From contig CAWDKL010000009.1 of NCBI GenBank assembly GCA_963802745.1, positions 142,237-206,236 on the forward strand: a stretch of 64,000 nt of DNA, written 5' to 3'. The translations under genes and the position numbers were made by a program. The stretch is from JAJPKK01 sp963802745 (GTDB lineage Bacteria > Pseudomonadota > Alphaproteobacteria > Rhizobiales > Xanthobacteraceae). The notes below the pieces were generated by a model. It saw only the letters and a program-made list of their open reading frames with translations, was not told the DNA's origin and searched no databases. Every line of letters starts with the position of its first letter. Position 1 is the stretch's first letter. This document shows, in pieces, positions 16,893-24,773 of this stretch.

Positions 16893-17243
16893 ATGCAATT
16901 CTCCGTTACGACTGCTGCTGAAAAATTCGTGCGCCGCATGATCAAGTTCAATGGCGGCGGCGGGTTCCGGCTTGCGGTGACGGCCGGCGGCTGTTCCGGA
17001 CTGGCAGCGCAATTCAACGTCGAAGGCGCGCCGCGCGCCGGCAACTCGATCTATGAGTACAAGGACCTCAAGTTCTTCCTGCCGGCGGAAAGCCGCCTGC
17101 TGCTCGACGGCGTGACGGTCGATTTCACCGAGACCGCAACGCAAAGCGGTTTTGTGTTTCACGATCCGAAGGCCGCCAATTGCGGCTGCAAGAGCACCGA
17201 CACTCCGGCGGTAACAGCGCTTATGCACGCGATGCCGCATTAG
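16893..17243 (+). CDS. A-type Fe-S carrier (HesB/IscA family), copy 1
   Basis: This 116-residue A-type carrier has the three conserved cysteines in GGCSGLA and CGC near the end (NCGCKS). The product carries Fe-S clusters or iron from a scaffold to target proteins. It has a 12-residue extension after the usual CGC end. The NifA/sigma-54 promoter just upstream marks it as a nif-specific carrier. Two more A-type genes in the window (20351, 38489) also have their own NifA-type promoters. Confidence 0.9.
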   Translation: MQFSVTTAAEKFVRRMIKFNGGGGFRLAVTAGGCSGLAAQFNVEGAPRAGNSIYEYKDLKFFLPAESRLLLDGVTVDFTETATQSGFVFHDPKAANCGCKSTDTPAVTALMHAMPH

Positions 17244-17336
17244 GAGACCGGCCATGGCGGCGATGCGTGGCTGCAGCGAGCGTCATCTCGTCGAAGGGCG
17301 AAATGCTCGGCAGGCTCGGTCGCATGGGGCGCAGCA

Positions 17337-18107
17337 ATGACGCATGACATCGACGAAGCGCGAGACTGGCGCGGCAACGACATCGATTGCCGGGCATGCG
17401 CCCATCGCGACCTGCGGGCCCAGGGACGCTGCGCGCTTAAACGCGCCTGCGTCGAGGATCGATATGCACGCCGCATCGACCGCTTCTTCGACCAGAATCC
17501 GTCACTGGCCGACAGTTATCTTCGTCATCCGCATTTTGAAACCCGCGCCATCGCGGCCAAGCACGCCAGCGTGTTTCTGCTGCCGCCGCTACTGAGCGAT
17601 CCGGACGAAACCGTTCGCTGGAATGCGGCACAGCGCCTGCCGCGGCGCTATTTGCTCGCATTGCGCCGGGATCCTCACCGCGAGGTGCGGATCCGCGTCG
17701 CCTCGCACATCGGGATCGAGGAGCTTCGTCCGATGATGGACGATGCCGACTACTATGTGCGGCTCACCGTGGCCCGGCGCCTCGCACCGGCCTTGCTGCC
17801 GCAAATGATGCGCGATCCGGAAGTCGAGGTGCGGCGAACGGTGGCGCAGCGCATCGAAGCACGATGGCTGATGCATATGGTGGCGGATCGCGATGCCGAG
17901 GTCCGGCTTGAGGTGGCGCAGCGCCTCGCCCCGCACCAGCTTGGCCGGTTGCGCGACGATGCCGATTGGCGGGTGCGCTACCACGTGGCGAACCAGATCG
18001 GCCTTGCCGAGCTGTCCAAGATGCAAGGCGATGCCGACCCTCTGGTTCAGGACGTGGTGCGCACGCGCCTGACGACGGAAATGGTTGGGCTGGGGAGCCG
18101 CCGCTGA
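17337..18107 (+). CDS. 4Fe4S-binding LRV protein, second copy
   Basis: The 256-residue paralogue of the protein at 4817 has Cys18, 21, 32 and 38 in the same CX2CX10CX5C spacing. Helical repeats of about 24 residues follow (DADYYVRLTVARRLA, DPEVEVRRTVAQRI). Its function is unknown, but having two divergent copies under separate NifA-type promoters suggests distinct partners. It lies between an A-type carrier and nifX. Confidence 0.88.
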   Translation: MTHDIDEARDWRGNDIDCRACAHRDLRAQGRCALKRACVEDRYARRIDRFFDQNPSLADSYLRHPHFETRAIAAKHASVFLLPPLLSDPDETVRWNAAQRLPRRYLLALRRDPHREVRIRVASHIGIEELRPMMDDADYYVRLTVARRLAPALLPQMMRDPEVEVRRTVAQRIEARWLMHMVADRDAEVRLEVAQRLAPHQLGRLRDDADWRVRYHVANQIGLAELSKMQGDADPLVQDVVRTRLTTEMVGLGSRR

Positions 18108-18128
18108 ACACGGCGGGATGGAGGCAAC

Positions 18129-18539
18129 ATGAAGATTGCATTTGCGACCCAGGATCTAAAACGCGTCGATGCCCATTTCGGCTGGGCCAAGAACATCGCG
18201 ATCTACAACGTCTCGCCGGAGGGGTATCGATTCCTCGAGGCCGTGCGGTTCGACGCCGACGTGCGGCAGGACGGCGATGAGGACAAGCTCGCTCCCAAGC
18301 TTGCCGCGATCAAGGACTGCACGATCCTCTATGTCGCCGCCATCGGCGGGTCAGGCGCCGCGCGGGTGGTCGCCAGCAACATCCATCCGATGAAGGTCAA
18401 TCAGCCGGAAGCAATCACCGATCTGCTCGACAAGCTCACGGTCGTACTCAAGGGAGTGCCGCCGCCTTGGCTGCGCAAGGCTCTGCACAAGGGCAGGGAT
18501 CGTACGCTCGATTTCGAGGACAACATGAACCATGCCTGA
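18129..18539 (+). CDS. nifX: NifX-like FeMo-co precursor carrier, copy 1
   Basis: The 136-residue product is a NifX-family protein (MKIAFATQDLKRVDAHFGWAKNIAIY) and very like the copy at 31174, which follows nifN. NifX binds NifB-co or the FeMo-co precursor and passes it to NifEN. This copy is separated from nifEN and sits before a CCE_0567-type gene and nifQ. Divergent residues relative to the other copy are spread through the chain, so the two are not a recent duplication. Confidence 0.88.
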   Translation: MKIAFATQDLKRVDAHFGWAKNIAIYNVSPEGYRFLEAVRFDADVRQDGDEDKLAPKLAAIKDCTILYVAAIGGSGAARVVASNIHPMKVNQPEAITDLLDKLTVVLKGVPPPWLRKALHKGRDRTLDFEDNMNHA

Positions 18540-18618
18540 AGCGGCGGCCGTTGCTTAAGGGACATCACCCGAGGCCCGTGAACCAAACCCGACAGGATCA
18601 GCACGCAAGGAGACCATC

Positions 18619-18825
18619 ATGTCCGACAGCGACAAGCTCAAGGCCGACATCAAGAAGCTGTCCGCCAAGGCCATCAACGCGAAAATGAACCTGCACGATC
18701 TGTCCGAAGATCTGCCGACCAACTGGCCCAACATCATGACGGTCGCGCAGGAGGCCTTCGATGCGTTCAAGGCCCTCGAAGAAGCCCGTCAATCCTTGAA
18801 GGAGGCGGAGGCCCAGGCCGCCTGA
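18619..18825 (+). CDS. CCE_0567-type small metalloprotein
   Basis: The 68-residue, coiled-coil-like protein (KADIKKLSAKAINAKMNLHD) resembles the nif-linked family named after cyanobacterial CCE_0567. That family is a small helical metal-binding protein often encoded beside nifX. An AAGGAG ribosome site precedes the ATG. Between nifX and nifQ it fits a role in metal or cofactor precursor handling, still unproven. Confidence 0.8.
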   Translation: MSDSDKLKADIKKLSAKAINAKMNLHDLSEDLPTNWPNIMTVAQEAFDAFKALEEARQSLKEAEAQAA

Positions 18826-18887
18826 CGGGCTTGCGCGCGAGGCCGCGCACGCTCCAGGCGAGCATGATCCAGCGCTGAGGTTTCTGT

Positions 18888-19598
18888 ATGAACGCTCCTC
18901 TCCACCATACGCAACGCTTTGACTTGGCCTCGGCGCTGCCGGTGGGCAGCGGCGAGGCGCCGCGGGCGGCCTGTGGGGCGACCGCGTATCTGCTGCTGAC
19001 GGGCTGCGACGTGGCGACGGCGCGCATCGATGACGACCGCGCGTTCGATCGTCACGTTTTCGCCTCGCTCCTCGCGGTGGCGGCCGCCGAGGGTGGCGTC
19101 ATCGGGGACAGGGTCGGGCTTGCGGACGATGATCTCACCGCGCTGATGGAACGTTGGTTTCCGATGGCGCTGGACATTGTCGAGCGATGGCACCCGACAA
19201 CGGTCGCGGCCGAGGACGACGAAATTGCGATGGTCCGGGACCTCCTGCTGGCGCATCGCTCGACCGCCGACGAAGACAGCCGCTGGCTCGCCTTCATGAT
19301 CGCCCGGCGCGCCATGGAGTCCAATCACCTGTGGGAAGATCTCGGCTTGCGCGACCGCACCGAGTTGTCGCGGCTGTTGTCGCGCCATTTTGCGCCGCTG
19401 GCGACGCGCAATGTGAAAAACATGAGGTGGAAGCGATTCTTCTATCGCATGCTGTGCGAAACCGACGGCTTTGTCATGTGCAGCACGCCGGTGTGCACGG
19501 ATTGTCGCGACTTCGATCTTTGCTTCGGCGAGGAGAGCGGCGAAAGCCGTCTCGCCAATACCCGCCGCACGTTGGCACGCATGGAGGCCGCACCATGA
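18888..19598 (+). CDS. nifQ: NifQ, molybdenum donor for FeMo-co synthesis
   Basis: The 236-residue NifQ has the diagnostic C-terminal motif CX4CX2CX5C (Cys198, 203, 206, 212), which binds a Mo-Fe-S cluster. NifQ gives molybdenum to the NifEN/NifH complex. It follows the CCE_0567-type gene and precedes the irr-like regulator. Length is slightly above the usual 170-200 residues because of the N-terminal region. Confidence 0.93.
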   Translation: MNAPLHHTQRFDLASALPVGSGEAPRAACGATAYLLLTGCDVATARIDDDRAFDRHVFASLLAVAAAEGGVIGDRVGLADDDLTALMERWFPMALDIVERWHPTTVAAEDDEIAMVRDLLLAHRSTADEDSRWLAFMIARRAMESNHLWEDLGLRDRTELSRLLSRHFAPLATRNVKNMRWKRFFYRMLCETDGFVMCSTPVCTDCRDFDLCFGEESGESRLANTRRTLARMEAAP

Positions 19599-19644
19599 CG
19601 TTTCGGTACGCTCTCACGGCGGTCTCGACTGCAGGATCTGCGGG

Positions 19645-20157
19645 ATGACACAATACGACAACATGGGCTTTCGCGGCGTGGAAGCGGCTGACGCCGAGGC
19701 GCCGGTCGTGAACGACGGCGGCCGCGAGCCCGCATGCCGCCCGTCGCACGACTACGAGCGGCTCCTACGCCGCGTCGGATTGCGGCCGACGCGCCAGCGC
19801 ATCGCCCTGAGCTCGCTCCTGTTCTCGCAAGGCAATCGGCACCTCACCGCCGAGATGCTGCATGCCGAGGCGGTCGCCGCGAGGATCCCCGTGTCGCTTG
19901 CGACCGTCTACAACAATCTGCATCTGTTCACCCAGGCGGGCTTGATCCAGCAGATCGCAGTCGATGGATCGAAGGCATTCTTCGACACCAACCCGACTGC
20001 GCACCATCACTTCTTCTTCACCGGCGAACATATGCTACGGGATATCCCGGCGGCCGAGGTGGTGCTCGGCGAATTGCCCGTGCCGCCGGCCGGCTTTGAG
20101 ATCGTGCGGGTTGACGTCGTGGTCCGGCTGCGCCGCAAGGGATTTGGGCCGAAGTAA
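19645..20157 (+). CDS. irr: Fur-family iron regulator, Irr type
   Basis: The 170-residue protein has the Fur winged-helix region (LRRVGLRPTRQRIALSSLLF, then VSLATVYNNLHLFTQAGLI) and the histidine run HHHFFFTGEHM typical of Irr. No CXXC zinc motifs of classical Fur are present. Irr regulates iron and haem genes in rhizobia by sensing haem. The N-terminal haem motif GCPWHD of some Irr proteins is not seen. Placement in the nif cluster suggests that iron supply is matched to nitrogenase synthesis. The ATG at 19645 was preferred over an ATG at 19663. Confidence 0.85.
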   Translation: MTQYDNMGFRGVEAADAEAPVVNDGGREPACRPSHDYERLLRRVGLRPTRQRIALSSLLFSQGNRHLTAEMLHAEAVAARIPVSLATVYNNLHLFTQAGLIQQIAVDGSKAFFDTNPTAHHHFFFTGEHMLRDIPAAEVVLGELPVPPAGFEIVRVDVVVRLRRKGFGPK

Positions 20158-20220
20158 GCGCGTTCCCGAACTTACCGGCCGCAACTTTCCCGACAAGTGT
20201 CGCCCCGGCCATAACGCCGC

Positions 20221-20236
20221 TGTTGGATTTCCGACA
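20221..20236. promoter_or_regulatory. NifA upstream activator sequence (second A-type carrier)
   Basis: TGTTGGATTTCCGACA is TGT-N10-ACA, 60 bases before the -24 element. Confidence 0.7.
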
Positions 20237-20293
20237 ATTGATAAAAGCATTATTTTATCATGAATTACGCATATTTGGCTGTGCAATTCGATA

Positions 20294-20310
20294 TTGGCAT
20301 GGTTGTTGCG
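20294..20310 (+). promoter_or_regulatory. Sigma-54 promoter of the iscA-like/peroxiredoxin operon
   Basis: TTGGCATG-GTTG-TTGCG keeps GG-N10-GC with one change in the -24 half. The leader to the ATG at 20351 is about 30 bases. Confidence 0.8.
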
Positions 20311-20350
20311 ATAATGTTGGCCAACACCTTGCAGCCCGGAGGGCCCCTTC

Positions 20351-20671
20351 ATGATCGTCCTAACAGCAGCAGCCGTATCGGCAGTCAAGACCGCCATTTC
20401 CCGCGCCGGCCAGACCGACGCCGGCTTGCGCATCATGGTCCAGGAAGGCGGCTGCGCCGGCTACAAATACGTGATCGGCCTCGATGTCGAGCCGCGTCCG
20501 GACGACACCGTGGTGGAGGCGGAGGGCATAAGGGTGTTTATCGATCCCGACTCCCAGCCACGGATTGCCGGCATGCGGGTAAACTTCGTGGAGAGCTTGG
20601 AGGGTTCCGGCTTCACCTTCGAGAACCCTAACGCCGCCGCCAAGTGCGGGTGCGGCAAGTCGTTCGGCTGA
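20351..20671 (+). CDS. A-type Fe-S carrier (HesB/IscA family), copy 2
   Basis: The 106-residue product has the A-type cysteines in EGGCAGYKY and CGCGKSFG at the C terminus. It resembles the copy at 38489 more than that at 16893. It has its own NifA/sigma-54 promoter and precedes a peroxiredoxin gene, so it is likely a nif-specific cluster carrier. Confidence 0.9.
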   Translation: MIVLTAAAVSAVKTAISRAGQTDAGLRIMVQEGGCAGYKYVIGLDVEPRPDDTVVEAEGIRVFIDPDSQPRIAGMRVNFVESLEGSGFTFENPNAAAKCGCGKSFG

Positions 20672-20778
20672 CGCACGATCCGGCCGGGACGCGGCATGCC
20701 GTGCCGCTCGCCATTTGCGTTCTCGCGTAGCGGCGGCGCGTGAGCGCATTTGTCCGGCAAAATCTCGGAGGTTACTTG

Positions 20779-21441
20779 ATGGCCGTCGCGATTGACGATA
20801 CCGCGTCTGATTTCGAGGCCCAAACCACGGAGGGCAAAATCCGGTTTCATGATTGGATTGGCGATTCCTGGGCGATCTTGTTCTCACACCCGAAAGATTT
20901 CACGCCGGTCTGCACGACGGAGCTCGGTTATATGGCCAGGATCAAGCCCGAGTTCGACAAGCGCGGCGTCAAGATCATCGGGCTGTCGGTCAACCCGGTA
21001 GACAAACATGCCAGCTGGGCAGCGGACATCAAGGAAACGCAGGGTTTTGCGCCGAATTATCCGATGATCGGCGACACCGACTTCAACGTGGCAAAGCTTT
21101 ACGGCATGCTTCCAGCGAGCGTTTCCGGCGATGCTGCCGCGCGCACTGCGGCGGACAACCAGACGGTGCGCAGCGTCTTCGTCATCGGTCCGGATAAGAA
21201 GATCAAGCTGATCCTCGTCTATCCGATGACCACCGGCCGCAATTTCGACGAGGTATTGCGGGTGATCAACTCGCTGCAGCTGACCGCGAGGCACAAGGTG
21301 GCGACGCCGGTAAACTGGAGACACGGCGACGACGTCATCATTGCCGGTTCGGTCTCCGATGACGAAGCCAAGCAGCAATACCCGCAAGGCTGGAAGGCGC
21401 CGAAGCCCTATCTTCGCATCATCCCGCAGCCGAAGTCATGA
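20779..21441 (+). CDS. Peroxiredoxin (1-Cys, Prx6 type)
   Basis: The 220-residue enzyme reduces hydrogen peroxide, alkyl peroxides or peroxynitrite. The peroxidatic Cys45 is in DFTPVCTTELGYM, and the long C-terminal arm (WRHGDDVIIAGSVSDDEAKQQYPQGW) marks the Prx6 class. The ATG at 20779 has a GGAGG ribosome site and was chosen over an upstream in-frame start. Co-transcription with an A-type carrier suggests protection of oxygen-labile nitrogenase or Fe-S proteins. Confidence 0.92.
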   Translation: MAVAIDDTASDFEAQTTEGKIRFHDWIGDSWAILFSHPKDFTPVCTTELGYMARIKPEFDKRGVKIIGLSVNPVDKHASWAADIKETQGFAPNYPMIGDTDFNVAKLYGMLPASVSGDAAARTAADNQTVRSVFVIGPDKKIKLILVYPMTTGRNFDEVLRVINSLQLTARHKVATPVNWRHGDDVIIAGSVSDDEAKQQYPQGWKAPKPYLRIIPQPKS

Positions 21442-21593
21442 GAATTCGACGGCATAAGCTACGTATTGTACCGCAACTCCTTTCGTAGAGTTCCGTTGAC
21501 GCCCGTAATTATCTTTTCGCCGCGCTATACCCGCTATCGTGAGCGCAATCGCGTCGTCTCCCCGACGTTCGCGTCGATGCGGACTCGGTGGTT

Positions 21594-22070
21594 TCACCGA
21601 CCGCGAAGCGCCGCCTGTGCATCCGTGCGGATGCGTTCGACCATGGAGCGGAAGCCATTCGACCGCTGCGGCGTGAGATGCTCACGCAAACCCAGGCGTT
21701 CGAACAGCGCGTTCGCGTCGGCCGCAAGAATCTGCGTGCTGTGCTTGCCGGAAAACAGCGCGAACAGGATGGCGATGAGCCCGCGCACAATATGGGCATC
21801 GCTGTCGCCAGTGAAATCGAGCACCGGTCCGTCGTCGTCGAGGCGGACGATGGTTGCGAGCCAGACTTGGCTGGCGCAGCCTTGCACCTTGTTCGCGTCG
21901 GAGCGGTCCTGCTCGGGGAGCGGACACAAATCACGGCCGAGTTCGATCACATAGCGGTACCGATCATCCCATTCGTCCAGCAGCGAAAAATTATCGATGA
22001 TCTGGTCGATCGTCGGCCTGGTTTTGGGCGAGGATTCGGTCATGGTTTCGGCATATTGGATCGGCGGCAT
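21594..22070 (-). CDS. sufE: SufE, sulfur acceptor for SufS
   Basis: The 158-residue SufE accepts persulfide sulfur from SufS and stimulates it. Cys65 lies in the family motif QGCASQVW. The start may be the internal ATG giving MTESSPKTRP, because the first nine residues are not family-like. It starts seven bases after the cysK stop on the same strand, so cysteine synthesis and sulfur transfer are co-expressed. Confidence 0.92.
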   Translation of the reverse strand: MPPIQYAETMTESSPKTRPTIDQIIDNFSLLDEWDDRYRYVIELGRDLCPLPEQDRSDANKVQGCASQVWLATIVRLDDDGPVLDFTGDSDAHIVRGLIAILFALFSGKHSTQILAADANALFERLGLREHLTPQRSNGFRSMVERIRTDAQAALRGR

Positions 22071-22076
22071 GGCGGA

Positions 22077-23207
22077 TTACGCTCTTTCCAATGGTATATC
22101 GAATGTTGAGCGACGTTCGAGCCATGGTGGGACCGGCAATCCCTTCGAGCGCAGGAAGTCGGGATTGAACAGTTTCGACTGGTAACGTGTACCATAATCG
22201 CAGAGCACCGTCACGATGATGTGTCCGGGACCAAGCTCACGCGCAAGCCTGATCGCGCCGGCGACGTTGATACCGGACGAGCCGCCGAGACACAGGCCTT
22301 CGCGCTGAAGCAGATCGAAGATGATCGGCACCGCCTCTTCGTCCGGGATCTGATAGGCGAGGTCGATCGGCGCACCTTCGAGATTTTTGGTGATGCGGCC
22401 CTGGCCGATGCCCTCGGTGATCGAGGAGCCCTCCGATTTCAGCACGCCGTTCGTATAGTAGCTGTAGAGCGCGGCGCCCTTCGGGTCGGCGAGGCCGATC
22501 TTGACTGCGGAATTGCGCTCCTTGAGCGCGATGGCGACGCCCGCAAGCGTACCTCCGGTCCCTACCGCGCAGACGAAGCCGTCAATCTTCCCGTCCGTTT
22601 GCTGCCAGATTTCCGGTCCGGTGGTGCGAACATGGCCGTTGCGGTTCGCGACGTTGTCGAACTGGTTCGCCCAGATGGCGCCGTTCGGATCGCTCTCGGC
22701 GAGTTGGGCGGCGAGACGGCCGGACACTTTCACGTAGTTGTTGGGATTGGAATAGGGAACCGCCGGAACCTCGACCAGCTCCGCGCCGCATAGGCGCAGC
22801 ATGTCCTTCTTCTCCTGGCTCTGCGTGTCTGGGATAACGATGACGGAGCGAAACCCCATGGCGTTGCCGACGAGCGCGAGCCCGATGCCGGTGTTGCCTG
22901 CGGTCCCCTCGACGATGATGCCGCCGGGCCGCAAGGCGCCCTTACCGATCGCGTCCTCGATGATGAAGAGCGCGGCGCGGTCCTTCACCGATTGCCCCGG
23001 ATTCATGAACTCCGCCTTGCCCAGGATCAGGCACCCGGTTTCCTCCGAGGCGCGCTTGAGCGCGATGAGAGGTGTGTTCCCGATCGCCGCGACAATCCCG
23101 TCATCGAACCGCATGGCGGAAGCGATGTTGTCGGATGACATTGTCTCACTCGACGAAGCCAATGTGCTGCCGGCGGCCGCCCGGAAAAATTCGACATCGG
23201 TCTCCAT
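22077..23207 (-). CDS. cysK: Cysteine synthase (O-acetylserine sulfhydrylase family)
   Basis: The 376-residue PLP enzyme makes cysteine from O-acetylserine and sulfide. PLP-binding Lys75 lies in NPGQSVKDRAA, the substrate loop in EGTAGNTGIG, and the phosphate-binding loop in VGTGGTLAGV. About 30 residues precede the usual start, so an internal ATG at 23141 is possible. It feeds SufS/SufE and NifS with cysteine; cysE, which makes O-acetylserine, lies at 61900 behind nifV. A sigma-54-like promoter precedes it. Confidence 0.92.
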   Translation of the reverse strand: METDVEFFRAAAGSTLASSSETMSSDNIASAMRFDDGIVAAIGNTPLIALKRASEETGCLILGKAEFMNPGQSVKDRAALFIIEDAIGKGALRPGGIIVEGTAGNTGIGLALVGNAMGFRSVIVIPDTQSQEKKDMLRLCGAELVEVPAVPYSNPNNYVKVSGRLAAQLAESDPNGAIWANQFDNVANRNGHVRTTGPEIWQQTDGKIDGFVCAVGTGGTLAGVAIALKERNSAVKIGLADPKGAALYSYYTNGVLKSEGSSITEGIGQGRITKNLEGAPIDLAYQIPDEEAVPIIFDLLQREGLCLGGSSGINVAGAIRLARELGPGHIIVTVLCDYGTRYQSKLFNPDFLRSKGLPVPPWLERRSTFDIPLERA

Positions 23208-23239
23208 GTCGTCCTCGCTGATCCGATCCAGCTCGCTTA

Positions 23240-23255
23240 AGCAAGCGCCGTACCG
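23240..23255 (-). promoter_or_regulatory. Candidate sigma-54 promoter of cysK-sufE
   Basis: On the minus strand CGGTACG-GCGC-TTGCT has GG-N10-GC, a good -12 half and two -24 mismatches. Its +1 would be about 21 bases before the cysK ATG. The nearest NifA sites are those of nifH, 230-300 bases away. Confidence 0.5.
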
Positions 23256-23315
23256 CGCGACGGCCGCGTGGATCGCGCCAGACCGGATTTCGATCAGGCC
23301 AAATCACAGTCTCGG

Positions 23316-23412
23316 CGTCATGCCCGCGCTTGTCGCGGGCATCCACGTTTTGCAGCGGCGCTGGAAGCAAGACGTGGATGGCCGGGACAAGCCCGGCCAT
23401 GACTCCACGTGT
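23316..23412. repeat. Type B interspersed palindromic repeat, copy 1
   Basis: Two arms, GTCATGCCCGCGCTTGTCGC and GGGACAAGCCCGGCCATGAC, flank an ATCCACGTTT...AAGACGTGGAT inner palindrome. Related copies are at 55608 and, in variant form, 62693. Confidence 0.7.
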
Positions 23413-23485
23413 TCCAAACTGACCGGAATTCGGTTTAAGTCCTAGCAACACCCGACTTCCGGCGCGCTCGCTCCGAGCATCGCGT

Positions 23486-23501
23486 TGTTTCATTTCAGAC
23501 A
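23486..23501. promoter_or_regulatory. NifA upstream activator sequence (nifH), distal
   Basis: TGTTTCATTTCAGACA fits TGT-N10-ACA, about 135 bases before the nifH -24 element. Confidence 0.65.
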
Positions 23502-23536
23502 GCAGTACCCCCCGATGTCGGCGGCGCCTGAAATGA

Positions 23537-23552
23537 TGTCAGGTTTGGAACA
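23537..23552. promoter_or_regulatory. NifA upstream activator sequence (nifH), proximal
   Basis: TGTCAGGTTTGGAACA fits TGT-N10-ACA, about 85 bases before the -24 element. Confidence 0.65.
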
Positions 23553-23622
23553 ACCCGGCGAAAACCCGCTGAAATTCTATATCTATCGGGAAATACAGCA
23601 GTTTTTGCCGGCCATGAGACGT

Positions 23623-23638
23623 TGGCACAGTCGTTGCA
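23623..23638 (+). promoter_or_regulatory. Sigma-54 promoter of nifH
   Basis: TGGCACA-GTCG-TTGCA matches consensus at all key positions, with two NifA sites upstream. The +1 near 23649 gives a leader of about 135 bases. Confidence 0.9.
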
Positions 23639-23783
23639 AAAATCAATTCCGCAAGGCGAAAGGTTGCTGGCTTCGCGCCCCGACGAGGAAGAGCAACGTC
23701 CGCATCCGCGCCGTGCGACGGTGACTATCGAGATCAGACGGCGCAGCACGCGCACATCGATCAAACGGCACAAGGAGAGACAT

Positions 23784-24691
23784 ATGGCGTCACTCAGGCA
23801 AATTGCGTTTTACGGCAAGGGCGGTATCGGCAAGTCGACAACCTCGCAGAACACCTTGGCGGCGCTCGCCGAGATGGGTCACAGGATCCTGATCGTCGGA
23901 TGCGATCCCAAGGCGGAATTCGACCCGCCTCATCCTGCACGCCAAGGCGCAAGACACCATTCTGAGCTTGGCCGCTGCGGCCGGCAGCGTCGAAGACCTC
24001 GAGATCGAAGAGGTCATGAAGGTCGGCTATCGCGACATCCGCTGCGTCGAGTCCGGTGGTCCGGAGCCCGGCGTCGGTTGCGCCGGCCGCGGCGTCATCA
24101 CCTCGATCAACTTCCTCGAGGAAAACGGCGCCTATGACGACCTCGACTACGTGTCCTACGACGTGCTGGGCGACGTGGTGTGCGGCGGCTTTGCGATGCC
24201 GATCCGCGAGAACAAGGCGCAGGAAATCTACATCGTGATGTCGGGCGAGATGATGGCCATGTATGCGGCCAACAACATCTCCAAGGGCATTTTGAAATAT
24301 GCCAATTCGGGCGGCGTCCGCCTCGGCGGGCTCATCTGCAACGAGCGCCAGACCGACAAGGAGCTCGAACTCGCCGAGGCCATGGCCGGCGAAGCTCGGC
24401 ACCAAGCTCATCTATTTCGTGCCGCGCGACAACATCGTGCAGCACGCCGAGCTTCGCCGCATGACCGTGCTCGAATATGCCCCGGATTCGGTCCAGGCCG
24501 GTCACTATCGCTCGCTCGCCGAGAAGATCCACAACAACGCCGGCAAGGGCATCATCCCGACCCCCATCACCATGGACGAACTCGAGGACATGCTGATGCA
24601 GCACGGCATCATGAAGCCGGTCGACGAATCCGTCATCGGTAAATCTGCCGCCGAGCTGGCCGCAGACGCGCTGGCCGCAGCATCCGCCTGA
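23784..24691 (+). CDS. nifH: NifH, nitrogenase iron protein (frame broken by two 1-base insertions)
   Basis: NifH is the ATP-dependent reductase of nitrogenase. It also acts in FeMo-co and P-cluster maturation. The P-loop GKGGIGKS and cluster-ligand regions VGCAGRG and VCGGFAMP are present but spread over three frames. At 23927-23928 GGAATTC replaces the expected GGATTC (KADSTRL becomes KAEFDPP). At 24388-24391 a second extra base turns AGKLGTK into AGEARHQ. Removing one base at each place restores a normal protein of about 300 residues. With every partner gene intact, sequencing error is likelier than a true pseudogene. AAGGAGAGA precedes the ATG at 23784. Confidence 0.93.
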
Positions 24692-24709
24692 GGCCTTTCA
24701 TCGGATCGA

Positions 24710-24736
24710 TCCGGCCCCCTCCTGCGAGGGGCCGGA
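24710..24736 (+). promoter_or_regulatory. Strong hairpin between nifH and nifD
   Basis: A 9-bp stem (TCCGGCCCC pairs with GGGGCCGGA) encloses a 9-base loop and has no T-run after it. It is probably an RNA-processing or stabilising hairpin, of the kind that keeps nifH message above nifDK. Confidence 0.55.
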
Positions 24737-24773
24737 CTCCGGCTCCGCAAACCGGTTAAGCGAGGATAACAAG

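Larger units (their letters stand above)
23208..23480. other. Divergent region between cysK and nifH, left part
   Basis: No gene was found. The stretch holds the candidate cysK promoter and a type B palindromic repeat. The NifA sites for nifH follow immediately to the right. Confidence 0.5.

Noticed and set aside
23784..24691. nifH as a genuine pseudogene
   Set aside because: All partner genes are intact and the same type of indel recurs in seven other genes, so sequence error is preferred, though not proven.
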